Assembly (NCBI RefSeq): GCF_002775205.1
Contig: NC_036450.1
Coordinates: forward strand, 17,069,479 to 17,133,478
DNA from: Xiphophorus maculatus
Lineage: Eukaryota; Chordata; Actinopteri; Cyprinodontiformes; Poeciliidae
Direction: 5' to 3'
Length of the DNA stretch: 64,000 nucleotides
The notes below the pieces were generated by a model. The model did no database searches. It had not been told where the DNA came from and was given only the letters and a program-made list of their open reading frames with translations. Positions 1 through 11,882 of the stretch are shown one piece after another (the stretch's first letter is position 1; each line of letters starts with the position of its first letter). A program made the translations under genes and the position numbers.

Positions 1-120
1 CAGACGCTGCCGCCGCCATGCTGCTGAGTTGAGAGACAGCGACGAACCAAAGTTTTATTTTTTCCAAGCTGCTGCCGCATTTTGTCTTCACCAATAAAAA
101 AAAGGGACGCCTTCCACACA
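1..120 (+). other. sema4d: Probable 5' non-coding exon of sema4d (left edge cut)
   Basis: This GC-rich, CpG-containing stretch ends in a strong splice donor (CACA then GTAAGTG at 121). It is the only exon-like sequence upstream of the exon at 8907 on the same strand, so it is a plausible first 5' UTR exon of sema4d. An ATG at 18-20 sits in a near-ideal Kozak context (GCCGCCGCCATGC) but opens only a four-codon reading frame (stop TGA at 30-32), so it would act as a minimal upstream ORF, not as a protein start. Assignment to sema4d is inferred from position; no transcript evidence is available and the true 5' end lies outside or at the edge of the window. Confidence 0.45.
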
Positions 121-3100
121 GTAAGTGCCAGTTTCTTGTGCCGAACCGAAGACGCTTACGTCTATGAAGGTGTAGTTTGGGAAAGTAGCGCAGAGTTTTC
201 TTTCAGAAATTGCCCATTTATCGCACTGCATCGTGCTGCCGCCGAGTTCTCAGCTGCACTTGTTACGGTCTCGCCCAAACTTCCAACAGAGGCTCAAAGA
301 GAGAGAGAGAGAAAAAATAGCACTTTATTTATATTATGTTTCTTGTTTTGCGTAAACTTTTACCACTAATTTCCCGTGGTTAAAAAAAACAACAACACAA
401 TAATTTGTAACGAAAATAATGTTAAGAGAACGCTTTTTGTGGTCACTCCCCTTGAAACGCAAATAACGTCAGAATAAAACACCCATTTAAAGATTAAACT
501 TCTCCTCCACCTTTAAAATGCCACTCTGCCACCCAGAGGTCATTCAGGGGTTCGTACCCTTGGCATGCATAAATCAAGGGTGCTCTTTCATTGCAATAAC
601 AAAAGCCCATTTACTGACAGCGCTGAAGCCCAGCCACATAACCACAGTTTATTTGAAGGGGTAGGATGGCGTCTCAGATGCCATCACGTAAAGAAATGCA
701 TGAAAAGCACACTGTTCTGTGTCTCAGTCTGTTTATTTCCAACTTTTAAATTGTATCTCAGTAAAACTGGAGCATATTTGTGGGTATAGCTGTAAACGTC
801 TCACCTGGACGCTTATCCAGTCTGAGTAGTAATAGTTTATTGAGCTGCTTTCAGTCTCATCACTTGCTCTTTGTTTTGGTTGGTGTGTGACATTGTACTT
901 ATTCTTCTGCTTCCGTTTGACATTTTTACAGTGAAACACAAGCTGTCATAATAGCTTTGCCTTAGTTCTTTCTTAATTGTAAAATGAAGCATATTATTAC
1001 AGAAACTATGTTGATTGATTTGTCTTGACCAGGATTTTTTGCCAAATTTCTGGCTTTCTTTGCCATCTGATGTCCTGATTCAAATTATGTCTGATTCAAT
1101 TTTATTCCTTCATCAGGATGATAACCAGGAAGAGAGAATTTTCTACATATTATCGTGGTTAAAGGCAGTAGGTGTAAATCCAGTAGAAATTCTGATTATC
1201 CTCAGAAAATGTGCACTAGATATTTGTTTTCTTTTTTTATATGTCAAAATGGTGAACGTTATTAGGGCTAGAGGCATTTAAATGCAATGATTCATTTATT
1301 TATATTCAAGTATTGTTTTTATTATAATTCTAGTCTTTAATTTAGTTTAACTTTTTTATGCCTTTGTATTTTTCTGCAAAATGCCAACCTTACCAATCTT
1401 CATCAGACATGGGTGCAGCTTTTAAAATTCAATTTTAGGAAATGAGTTTGTCACAAGTCATGATTTCATGATGAGGACAATAACTTTCTCACATTGGTCT
1501 AACTTGGTATGAATAATTTATTTGCCCGTAATAAATGGAATATTTGGAAAACAGTTTTATACCAGTCAAATGATCTTTGTCAGAAACATTGTGTGTGACA
1601 AAAATGCAATCTGGAGTGTTAAAAACTTTTTACCAGGCACTTCAACTATTTTATGACTTTGACTTTGTAATTTGCGGATTTTGCATAACTTTTGCTTTCA
1701 TACTCAAAAGCTAGTAAAATGTCTCAAACGGTTAAAAGCTCCTCTCTAGAGCTTTAAAGCGCCTCCTGTATAGTACAGTAATGGTTTACTTTACATCTCA
1801 TGACCAATTATGAACATTTGAACATGACAGATATGATGATTTCTCCCTTAAATACAGCGGTTGTTTCTTCTAAATCTTTGTTCCCGCATGTTTGTTGTTG
1901 GTGCCATTTACTTCCCCGCCTCGCTGTCATCTTCACTCATGGTTTCACCAGAATCCATCGGCGCTGACATGCCCCTCCCTTTTGAGCTCAATAACTAATT
2001 CTTCTGCCTCATTGGCCCTGATTCCACAGGTCCTCAGCTGGGTCACGTCAGACGTAGGGGCAGAAACCTGGATCTTGTCAATCTGACGGGCTGGCTGGCA
2101 GTTGAGTGAGCCAGAGTCGTGTCAGGCGGACCCTAAGGCGGGGAGCGGCGGGCGGGGGGGTTCGAAGAGCCAGCCAGAACAGGATATTGCTGTGTGATCA
2201 TTCACCAGCAGCAGACAAATCATTAAACCCTGGGCTGCATGCCGATGAGCGGTTCAGGCGTTTCTATCTGTCACTTAAACTTCCCCCTCAGGCTAGAGTT
2301 TATGTTGTAAGCTTCTTGCTGTTTTGGCAGGTTTCAGATTTTCTGTTCTGATCATAGCCAGTTGTGTATGGATTTTGTTGGTTAAGCAGATTTTAATCAT
2401 TTAGAATTGTAAACAGCTCTTTTTTTTTCTCAGACCGTTGCTTTCACATGTACAGAAAGTGCTCAGTGTAACTGAATTTGGCATGGTTTTATCTGAACTG
2501 TCACTTGACCTGCTTTTTTTTAATGGGTGGATTCATTGCATATGAAAAATTAAATTTTAATGCATTTCTTCTCGATTGGTTTGAATACTGTTGGAGAAAA
2601 ACTTAGTATAGATAGAAATATATTAAACCCATAAAATTCAAGTGTTTGGAATTAACTCAGAACAGTCTGCATGAAATCACACACAGAGTGACCTACTGTA
2701 TCTTCATAGCTCTCATTTAATCAGTAATCAATTTGAAATGAATACAGATTGCAGGCTGTCTCACTGAAAGCCTTCTTTTAGATCTGCACTTTGTGCACAA
2801 ATGACTTCTTTGTTTTTTTGTTTTTTTTTATGTGAGCATTTATTTGCTTGGATGCCTGCTTTAAGTCTCAGGCCAAGCTCTGGCTGTTTGTCAGATTTTC
2901 ACTCTTTACAAACTGGGTGCATTAAAATCTGCCCTGACTGGAGAAGATCCAGCTCAAGTTGAGAGCACATACCACGTTCAGGTTCCAAATGCAATTTGCC
3001 AATCTAAAAAGGCCTTTGGTGTAGAGATGTCACGGCTCTTTGCATGCCAGCTCTGAGAGATTTTTGGACCCCTAATGCGTTTGATGGTGAACGCTATTCA

Positions 3101-3273
3101 TGCATGCCACAAGCATTCCTTTTAGTTGTTTTCCAGTCGCAGGACTGGGTGAGTTCCCTGTAATTCACCTGATCTTGATCTGCTGTTGTAGCCATCAGTT
3201 TAGAAGGTGCCGTCTGTGACGGAGATGCATAGACTAGTTAATGGCAGATTTTCTTTCTTCTCATATATACAGA

Positions 3274-3302
3274 CTTTCAGGTTACAGCCTGTAACCTGAA
3301 AG
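3274..3302. repeat. Perfect inverted repeat, 14-bp arms, 1-nt spacer
   Basis: The left arm CTTTCAGGTTACAG (3274-3287) is followed after one base by its exact reverse complement (3289-3302). It lies about 75 bp from a second perfect inverted repeat at 3375-3412. Confidence 0.95.
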
Positions 3303-3374
3303 ATGAAAGAGCTCATATACACAGTGATGTTTTTCTTTTAGATGTCAGGTTAAGGAACAAATGGGGAGAGTTTG

Positions 3375-3412
3375 ATTGTCTTGATCCTGGAGGCATCCAG
3401 GATCAAGACAAT
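3375..3412. repeat. Perfect inverted repeat, 16-bp arms, 6-nt spacer
   Basis: The arm ATTGTCTTGATCCTGG (3375-3390) and its exact reverse complement (3397-3412) are separated by AGGCAT. Such a perfect foldback in otherwise unremarkable intron sequence suggests a recent template-switch event or a short transcribed hairpin. Confidence 0.95.
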
Positions 3413-4030
3413 GTCAGCCAGTGCTGCTTTGATGTGAAAAGTGTGCTAGACTTTAGACTTTTTGGGCAAACCCCCACCTCCATTTCAAAGCCACAGACCT
3501 CCCCTGCCACACCCATTCACTGTACCCCAGCACCCTCAGGCTGGAGTAATCTCACACTGGCAAAGACAGCAACATCTGGTTGCATATCAGCTGCAGACAT
3601 GTGGCATGTGAAGGCATTTTGAGTTAACTGGCAATACATAGCGCATTCCAAAGATATCTCAGCAAAACTGCTTCACAATTTAGTGTGGGTTTAAGGTAAA
3701 TGCTGCATGTTTAGCTTTGTTGGTCGTTTGGTACTAAATGAAAGAACATTACTTGCTTGTGATTGTTAAGAGGAAGTTAAATGATTCATGGATTTTAAAA
3801 CTTCTTGCCCTGATCAACTTTCTTGTCCCTGCTGAAGCTGTTACTACTATGTTTTGCCTTGGAAAGGTCGTGTACAGTAAGATGTGCGTCTAGGTGCATT
3901 TATTAATGTCCAGTTATTAATCTTACTGGTGCATTGGCCTCATCTAGCCCCTCGCACCTCCTCTTTTTTTTGTTGTGAAGGATAATTTTTTTTACAGAGA
4001 CACTACAATTCCTTTTATTTGTTGTTTCTG

Positions 4031-4556
<526 letters not shown>

Positions 4557-7500
4557 TATGCAATTGGCATAGTAAAACTTGACAATGGTCTTAAAGCAAC
4601 ATTGCTTTCATCTCAATTTATCATCCAAGATGTGCGTCATGCCGCAGTAAAAGTGAAGAGCATTTCTTAGCTTTCATAGACCCAAACCAGTGAGCAAATT
4701 GCTAGAAGATGCATGCAGTAATCAGATTACTAAAAACTCCAGGAAATCTGTGAACATTCCCAAGATGTTAGACTGCACAGCTTTAGAGTGATACTGCTGA
4801 GAGTGCAGTAAGCTCCCCGATCTGTTGCTGCAGGGCCGCTGACAGCATACTTGGATGTTTTGAAAAGGTTCCCAGTGTTGTGTTGCTGAGAGCAGAGAGC
4901 TGGAAGGGAATGGATGGGGAGGTGGGGAGCACAGTCTACATACAGTACATTCTGTTGTTATTGGAGCACGTCGTTATCACAGCTAACCAGTGGAGGTGTT
5001 TTTCTGTTGGACTTTTCTGTTAAATGTTTGAAGATGATTTGCATAGGAGGAATGTTGGGGAAACACATTTCCAGTTCTCTTCTTTATTTTCCTGTTGATG
5101 CTGCTAGTTGAATTTGCACATATGGAAGATGGTGTGCGCATCACAAAACTGGGGATGCGAAGAGTCTTTGCAGTTACCATTTTCATGTGTAGTAAGGGGT
5201 TGCAAAGGTTTATCAAGCGAAAGCACAGCCTCAACCTGCTGTCCCTTTTCTCTCTGTCGTAGGAGAGACCAATATGTCCCCTCAACAATGGCCACACTCC
5301 CACAGACACGAGACCCTAACCTCAGCCCCCTCCCCCTCCTCCTTCTTGCCCCGGTACCCCAATTTCCCCCTCCCCCTCCTCCTCGTCAATTGTGCGCCTT
5401 TCCAGAGGCGTGATCCGTGTGCCGTCGCTCTCCGATGCCGAGCCGTGACATGGGGATCGGAAAGCTTTCCTTGCTTTGGTCACACTCTCAGATGGCACGC
5501 GCTTAAATAAAATGCATCTGGAAGGCATATTCTATCTCTCAGCCATGTGTAGCATCGTGGATTTATGACGCTGAAGGCAGATTGAGATGAGGGAGTGTTA
5601 GGGGGAGAACCTGAGAGAAGATTTACTGGCGACTAAAGGGAGAAGGTGCTCATATGTTTTGATTATGTTATTTTTTTGTGCAAGCCAAGAGCTGGTTTTC
5701 CTCATTTTGCAAGATGTTTTCACTGACCAAATGGTAAGATTCAGCTCAAGCACATTCCTTGTCGACACGGTTGAACGTTATGACTGATGGCAGTGTTGAC
5801 ACCTTATTTTTCTCTGCAGAATATGGATGGATGCTGTGGCTTTTGGATTTGCTTTGTGCAGTGTGGGATCTGCGCAGCATGGTGCATGCTATTTTTATCC
5901 AAATTTCATATGACAAGTGAATAATTTAGTGTTAGGTTGCAGGTTTTTGGAAGGCGGCGATGGGAAGTGCACAGTGGTGTTTTTCAGAGGAAAGGTGCAG
6001 AAAGTCAAAGCCCTGGTAATTTTTCTCTTTGTATACCTAATTTTTTTTAACATGCCTTATTCTAGAGGATGAAGTCCAACCATCATCTTCCGTTCCACAA
6101 GTTGCTGAGGTCAACCTGAATACTGAGAGACTTGTTTGTGAGCGCTGGGTGCAAGCGCCCCATTTCTTTACCTCAAAGAGCAAGCTGTAAGCATCTCACT
6201 GTTTCAGCTCACGCATAGGGGAAACCACTTTTTCTACAGTGTTCGCAAGAGCTAGTTTATTCTTTTAACCACATTAAGTGTTTTGCAGCTTCACATGTGC
6301 TGCGTTCAGTATTCAAAGTTTTTCTTGCATGCAGCATTTAATTTTTCCAGCATAAAAACGAGACATGCTTTTATTATTGCTACAGCAATAATAAAATTGC
6401 TGTGGCAATTGTCAGTTAAAAAAATCTACATCTTGTTAATTTAGATTTGTTGTATTAGTTTATTCTTTTGTGCTTTGAGAGACTTCTGATTCCTGCATCT
6501 TTCCTTATTAATTACATTTCCGTTGGTGCTGAATTGCCAGAGGAAATTACCTCTAAATTGATTGCTGTAATTACTTGGAAATGCACAGCTAATGCTTGAC
6601 AGTCCCGAAGACAGATGTGCTAATGAGCAAAAAAAGAGAAGAATCATTGACAAATGCTTTTAATCTGTGCGTTTTAGTCAAGTGGGTAGGAATTGTGAGA
6701 GTGAAATGCATACCCTGAAGACAAATACTAGCTGCTTCTGCTGCTGCTTGACCCGTCTGGCTTTGGGTGGGGTCGAGACCCTGCTTTCACTTGTCTGGTC
6801 ACCTCGTCTTATCTGGGCTTGTTGTGAATTGCTATTTAAAATTTATCAGCTTAAGTCCCTAAATCCTGCACTGGCTGGTCAGTCTGTCAACACATTGTAT
6901 CGTCTAATCTATTAAGTCTATGTGCTACTGCTGTAAGCTTTTAAAGGCAGATAAAATAAGGAGCTAATAGCAGGTTTGGAGTTTGTACATACAGTATTCC
7001 AGTTAGGCAGGGTAAGATCAGTCAGTTAAATATAATACAAAGCAATATAAATTCCTTCATATAAGGAAATTTCCATTCAGTAAAATAGAGGTTATTGACT
7101 AGTGGTAATTGATGCCAGACCATGATTAAACTCTCAGAATCCTGTAAAGCAGTCCACATCTGTAACTATAGGCTATACAAAGTCTTCTTGCTAGCTGGTG
7201 GATTTCTTGGTGTGCTCTATTTGTGGAAGCTAGCTGGCTGGTGGGCTGCTCCAGTAACTATGGTGACGGTGTCCCCAGTAAGCCTCGGAGCAACCCCCAG
7301 CTTTGCACGTCTGATTTGTGAAAGAAGTGATGCATGTCTGCAAAGTAGAGACTCGGACAGTGACCTTTTCCTTCTGTTTTCTTTCTCATACTGTCGACTC
7401 CACACTCCGCCCCCCTCACATGCACACCCACGCACAAATACACACATAGTTAAACAATCCTCCAGCTACTGAAAGTAAAATAACCTAAGTTTGGGAGGGG

Positions 7501-7639
7501 AGTCAGTGTATTAGCAGATTCCTTTAAGAATCACAATATTCAGTGAATCTGTCAATGAATTTTGTGATTAAATTAACCATTTTTCAGATTCTCTTCATTC
7601 TTTTCCATCATATGACAAAAATATAAGCGTAGTATGGGA

Positions 7640-7780
7640 ACTAAGGGCAATTGGAGACCATCCAGCTGGCCATATATATTATTGTCATGCACAATATTGA
7701 ACTTGAAATATGATACCCTACCAAATATTGCATCATTAATATTGCGATAGCAATTGTGATTCAGTATGTTGCAGCCCTAA
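7640..7780. mobile_element. Possible small hAT-like MITE relic
   Basis: The stretch contains ATATTG-rich sequence and ends in GCAGCCCTAA. That resembles the conserved end of a common class of teleost miniature elements, recalled from memory. The left terminus is not a clean inverted copy, so boundaries and class are uncertain. Confidence 0.3.
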
Positions 7781-8165
7781 CATCTGTGAAATCCTTCTTG
7801 GTATTGAGCAGAGATAAAAATAATCTCCTATTGTTATGTTGTTAAACAAGTCAGTAATTTACTATAGCTTTGAGGAGATTCCCACATGTGAACAATTAAA
7901 TACAAGATATGATGCCGTACAATTGGAGAGAGTGACGCAGTTCTGCATTGAAGCAAAGGCATAAGGATTCCAAAGGCAATGTTTTGATTCATCTTCATCT
8001 TGTTTTCTGATTAGCACAGCTAAAATAAACATTTCTGCATCCAGCAAGTTCTGTGACAGATGGGTTGAAAGTTCAGAAGGATAAAATCCAGACCTTTTGC
8101 TGTTCTCCATTCAGCCTTTCTGTTATCTCACAATGTCCCACTTTATTTTGCAGAAAATGTCTGCA

Positions 8166-8168
<3 letters not shown>

Positions 8169-8237
<69 letters not shown>
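8169..8237. repeat. (TA)n tract followed by a T run
   Basis: About 39 bp of TA dinucleotide run directly into about 30 T residues. This is simple sequence with no coding meaning; the open frames over it are artefacts. Confidence 0.97.
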
Positions 8238-8240
<3 letters not shown>

Positions 8241-8906
8241 TACTTTTATCTTCTTCAAAATTCAGTTTTTTAAATGCCTCTAAAAGGAGCCAAGTCTTTA
8301 TCACTCAGTACAGACTTCCACAGTAAAGAGTGTTTTAAAAGTACAAACTAATCACTCGGCTATTATGCTTTCAAGAAAAGAAATCTGCATGTTTAGGTGC
8401 CAACTAACCAATCAGGCTAAAAAAATAAGTGAAAAATGTTTGAATTCTGATCATTAGCCATTTTGTCTCGTTGTATCACCAGTTATTAATCTTACTGCAG
8501 AGGGCAAACATGTAGATTACCAATCTAGTAATTGAATGCTATAATAAATATTTTTTAAGCTGTAACAGTTATTGTCTATAAGCTCAAAGGCAATCAATCT
8601 GCATCTGTATTTTCTTGTTTTAAATACATTTCTGGAACAGGAAAAATGTTTTCTTTTGAAAAATCTAATTTTGTGAATTCTTTTTCTTTTAGATAGCTCA
8701 AAAAGAAAACTGAAGGAGGAAAAATTTTGATTTGAGCATCCTTACTCATAACCCAGGATCAAATTTTGTGAATTATGAATTATGAGGCATATTTAACAGT
8801 TTTCGTCTCTTTATTGGGTTTTTGATGCTATAGACATTTATAACAATTTCATCTTATTTGTATGTGATATTTCATAGTGTAATCTAAACGTTTGTCTGTT
8901 TTACAG

Positions 8907-9020
8907 ATCTAGGTTGCTGTGTCGGAGCTGAGCCTCACTCACCTGTTTCCAACTGTGTGAAGAAAAGTGCAAAGAAGATTTAATGAATCAGTATTCGCTA
9001 GCCGACGCTATGACTGACAA
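8907..9020 (+). other. sema4d: Upstream sema4d exon with in-frame ATGs
   Basis: A pyrimidine-rich acceptor (TGTTTTACAG) precedes position 8907 and a strong donor (GACAA then GTAAGT) follows 9020. The exon contains ATGs at 8983 and 9010, in frame with each other. If it is spliced directly to the acceptor at 29278, the frame stays open without a stop into the signal-peptide ATG at 29315, adding 25 residues (MNQYSLADAMTDK...) or 16 residues. The first ATG has a weak context (T at -3); the second has G at -3. It may therefore be 5' UTR or an N-terminal extension. Exon status is inferred from the splice sites and the intact frame. Confidence 0.5.
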
Positions 9021-11848
9021 GTAAGTTTGTCTCTTCCATGAAGTTTTTGAGTTTCATACCTTTTTTTTTTTAACTGGATGCTTGTTTGAATATAAAGGAC
9101 GAGGAGGATGCAGTCTGTGGTTGCTCTTCTCATTGTTTCCCCATGTTGAATGTGAAGCAGGGTGCACTTTGCACAGAGAGAAGTGTGTTGTTGTGGTCGG
9201 GGGGCTGGTATAAAGACAGTCTTGTGTTGCCCCTGAAGACATATGACATTTGCATCAGGGCTGATTTGCATTCCTGTTCACTGTGTTGGTATGTTGCTGC
9301 TACGTTTAGCTGCTCTCTCTTTTCCTGACAAAATAACACAGCTACTGGGTTTTGAGGCTTTTTTATCCCAACTCTTCCTCCTAAAACTTCTTTGCATTCT
9401 CTCTTTTTGTGGCTCACCTCTTTATCTATGTTCTTTTGGATCAAATCTCTTTCTGCTCTCTGTCTCCTTTTTTTTTTTGTTTCTTTTGTAAGCTCTGCCT
9501 CTTTGTATCTCAGACCAGTGTTCCTGACTTTGGCCTGTAGACCAAGAAGAATTGGAGTGCAGTAAGCAAAATAATCTGACGTCAGCATTCATAATAAGCG
9601 GAATAAGTGGTGCAGGCCGGTCAGCTGAAAGGGGTGAATCCAAGCAAAACAAAGACTTTGCTTTTCCCAGTTAAGCGAAATAACAGTTTTAGTGTTTGCA
9701 GAAGGTTTATGTCATGAGTACATATTGTTTCATGTGAAAATAGGTAAAAAGACAGTATTTGAGTGCACTTACACACCGTCCATCATCTACCCACTTATTG
9801 CTAATGCACCTGTTCACCCCTTTGAGAGGGGAAGGATAAAAAGGGCGGCGGGTTGGTTAGTCGGCTTTTCTATGAAACAAGCCTCAGGGTGCCTTCTCTG
9901 CATCCAATTATGTCAGCATAAGATACACCACATCTCTTTGAGCAGAAGAATGCAACATCTCCCCAGAAGGGGATTAATCCTGAAAAAAAAAAAAAAACGC
10001 AGCACAACAAAGAAAATGATCTTTGCAGAGAGTGTAATTTTAAAACCAGATGCATAAAATTGATGCAATTATGGGATCTGTGATGCTTTTTAAGTAAGAG
10101 ATGACAATGTTGACAACTTTCTTTGCTGGATCAAAAGTATCCAAGCAACCAAAAGATGGTGCCTCTTGTGGAGGGGGTGTTGTTATTGTGTGCTAGAAGG
10201 ATTGTTTGAGTGAGTAGAATGATAAATGTTGTGCTAAAAGGAAGCCAGGGGAAAAGTTGGAGGACGCTGCCCCCCAACAGCGACCGAGAACAAAGCCCCC
10301 CTCAACGTGGGACTACTCAGGATTTGTACAAAGGCAGAAGAAGATTGCTACTTATTTTCTCTTCAACACACAGACTCGCATGACCCTCAGCCTTTCTTTC
10401 TCCCTCTGCCTCAGTCATTAGCAAACATTTACACTTTCTGCGATATCAGTGGACGTTCCATGAGAAATGTAAATTCCACTTGGTATTCCCAGATACAAGC
10501 TAACATGTGGACATGTCTAACAAGTGGAATAGTGCGTCTCTAATGATTTTTTATCTCATTTGACTCCTAAAGACTTTCCATGGGAGAATAAAGCGGGAAT
10601 ATGTAGAAAATATGCAATTACATCGAAACTGGAGTTAATTTAAATTAGCTGTATCCAATCCAAACAAATATTTTGTTTTGCCATATGAAGGCATCCATCA
10701 CACATTTGCAATTAAACTACAATAGAATAAGTCAAATATAGATGCCCAAAACTTTTGAAAAAATGTATAGTGCATTTAGGGGCCATGGTCTTAATTTTCT
10801 TTAATTATGAGACGTTTTAAGGAACAACACAGATCTATTTTCAGTCATTTCTTTGCATTATTTCTGGTTATTATTATTATATTCCACATTTTGTTTATTC
10901 CCAGAAATTCCTTTTGAAACTTTCCAAAGTTCATAGAATTGTGAAGTTCTGCTAAAAGAACACAATTACTGTAATGGAGGGTAGTTTAAAACTGAGTACC
11001 TTTATAAGCATTTGCTATTTTACATTGTGATTAAACTGGAAATCCACATTAAAGTCTGGGCTCCTGCTGTTCCTGGATGCGATGAGGAGGCAGGTTTCTA
11101 AAGCCAGATGTACTCCACAGAGCCTGCAGATGAGCATTCCTGATGTTTAATCTCAAGCCCTAGATAATCATGTTAAAGACACAGCCATGTGTGTCCACTC
11201 ATCCTAAATTTTTATTAACTGTAATTAACTTACTTATCCTTTTGTTGTTGTTGGTTTTAAACAAGATTTACACGTAGAATTATAGAAGCATTTAATTTTA
11301 CAAGATTAATTACTAAACCAGGCTCTCTATAATAAAGCGTACAACTGCATTGTTAATGTTATTTCCAATTTATCTCAAGAGAGCAATCATAGAATTAAAA
11401 TTATAATGAATAAAATTCAGTGCTGCGTAAATCTAAAAACTATGCTATCATGTTTGTTGTTATATATCTTTAAAACTTTTTCACAAAGGATAATTCTTTG
11501 TCTGCTTGTCTGTTTATATATTTCTTTTCTTTGTGTGCTGGGAGACTTTTGTATCAAAGCTTGTTTGTTTTGTGTCTTCTGTTCTTTGAGTCTCACTTCC
11601 CTCGTCCACCTGTGCTGGTGTTTACTGACGGCCTTGTCAGAGACTTGGGATGTTTATAGTTCCACAGCAAGGAAGGCTGCTCAGGGTGTGTGTTTCTCTG
11701 AGAGGGCTAAAATAACAAACTGTCATAGAGATATGGGAGCACTTCCCAGCTGCCTACTCTGTTTTAATGTCTGCTTTGCCTTTTTTGTATCAGCCAAGGT
11801 TCTCTGTGTGTGAGTTCACATCGGTCTCAGAACAACGTAACCCATTTA

Positions 11849-11882
11849 GAGCTTTTTAGAAGCGCAAACCTCTAAAAAGCTC
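11849..11882. repeat. Perfect inverted repeat, 12-bp arms
   Basis: GAGCTTTTTAGA (11849-11860) is matched exactly by TCTAAAAAGCTC (11871-11882) across a 10-nt spacer. Confidence 0.93.

Noticed and set aside
5108..5528. Pro-rich open frames around the C-rich patch
   Set aside because: Low-complexity sequence opens frames on both strands; there are no splice sites or protein similarity I can name.
9130..9588. Minus-strand open frame of 152 codons
   Set aside because: Lys/Arg-rich without any recognised domain, lying in intron sequence with no splice or promoter context.
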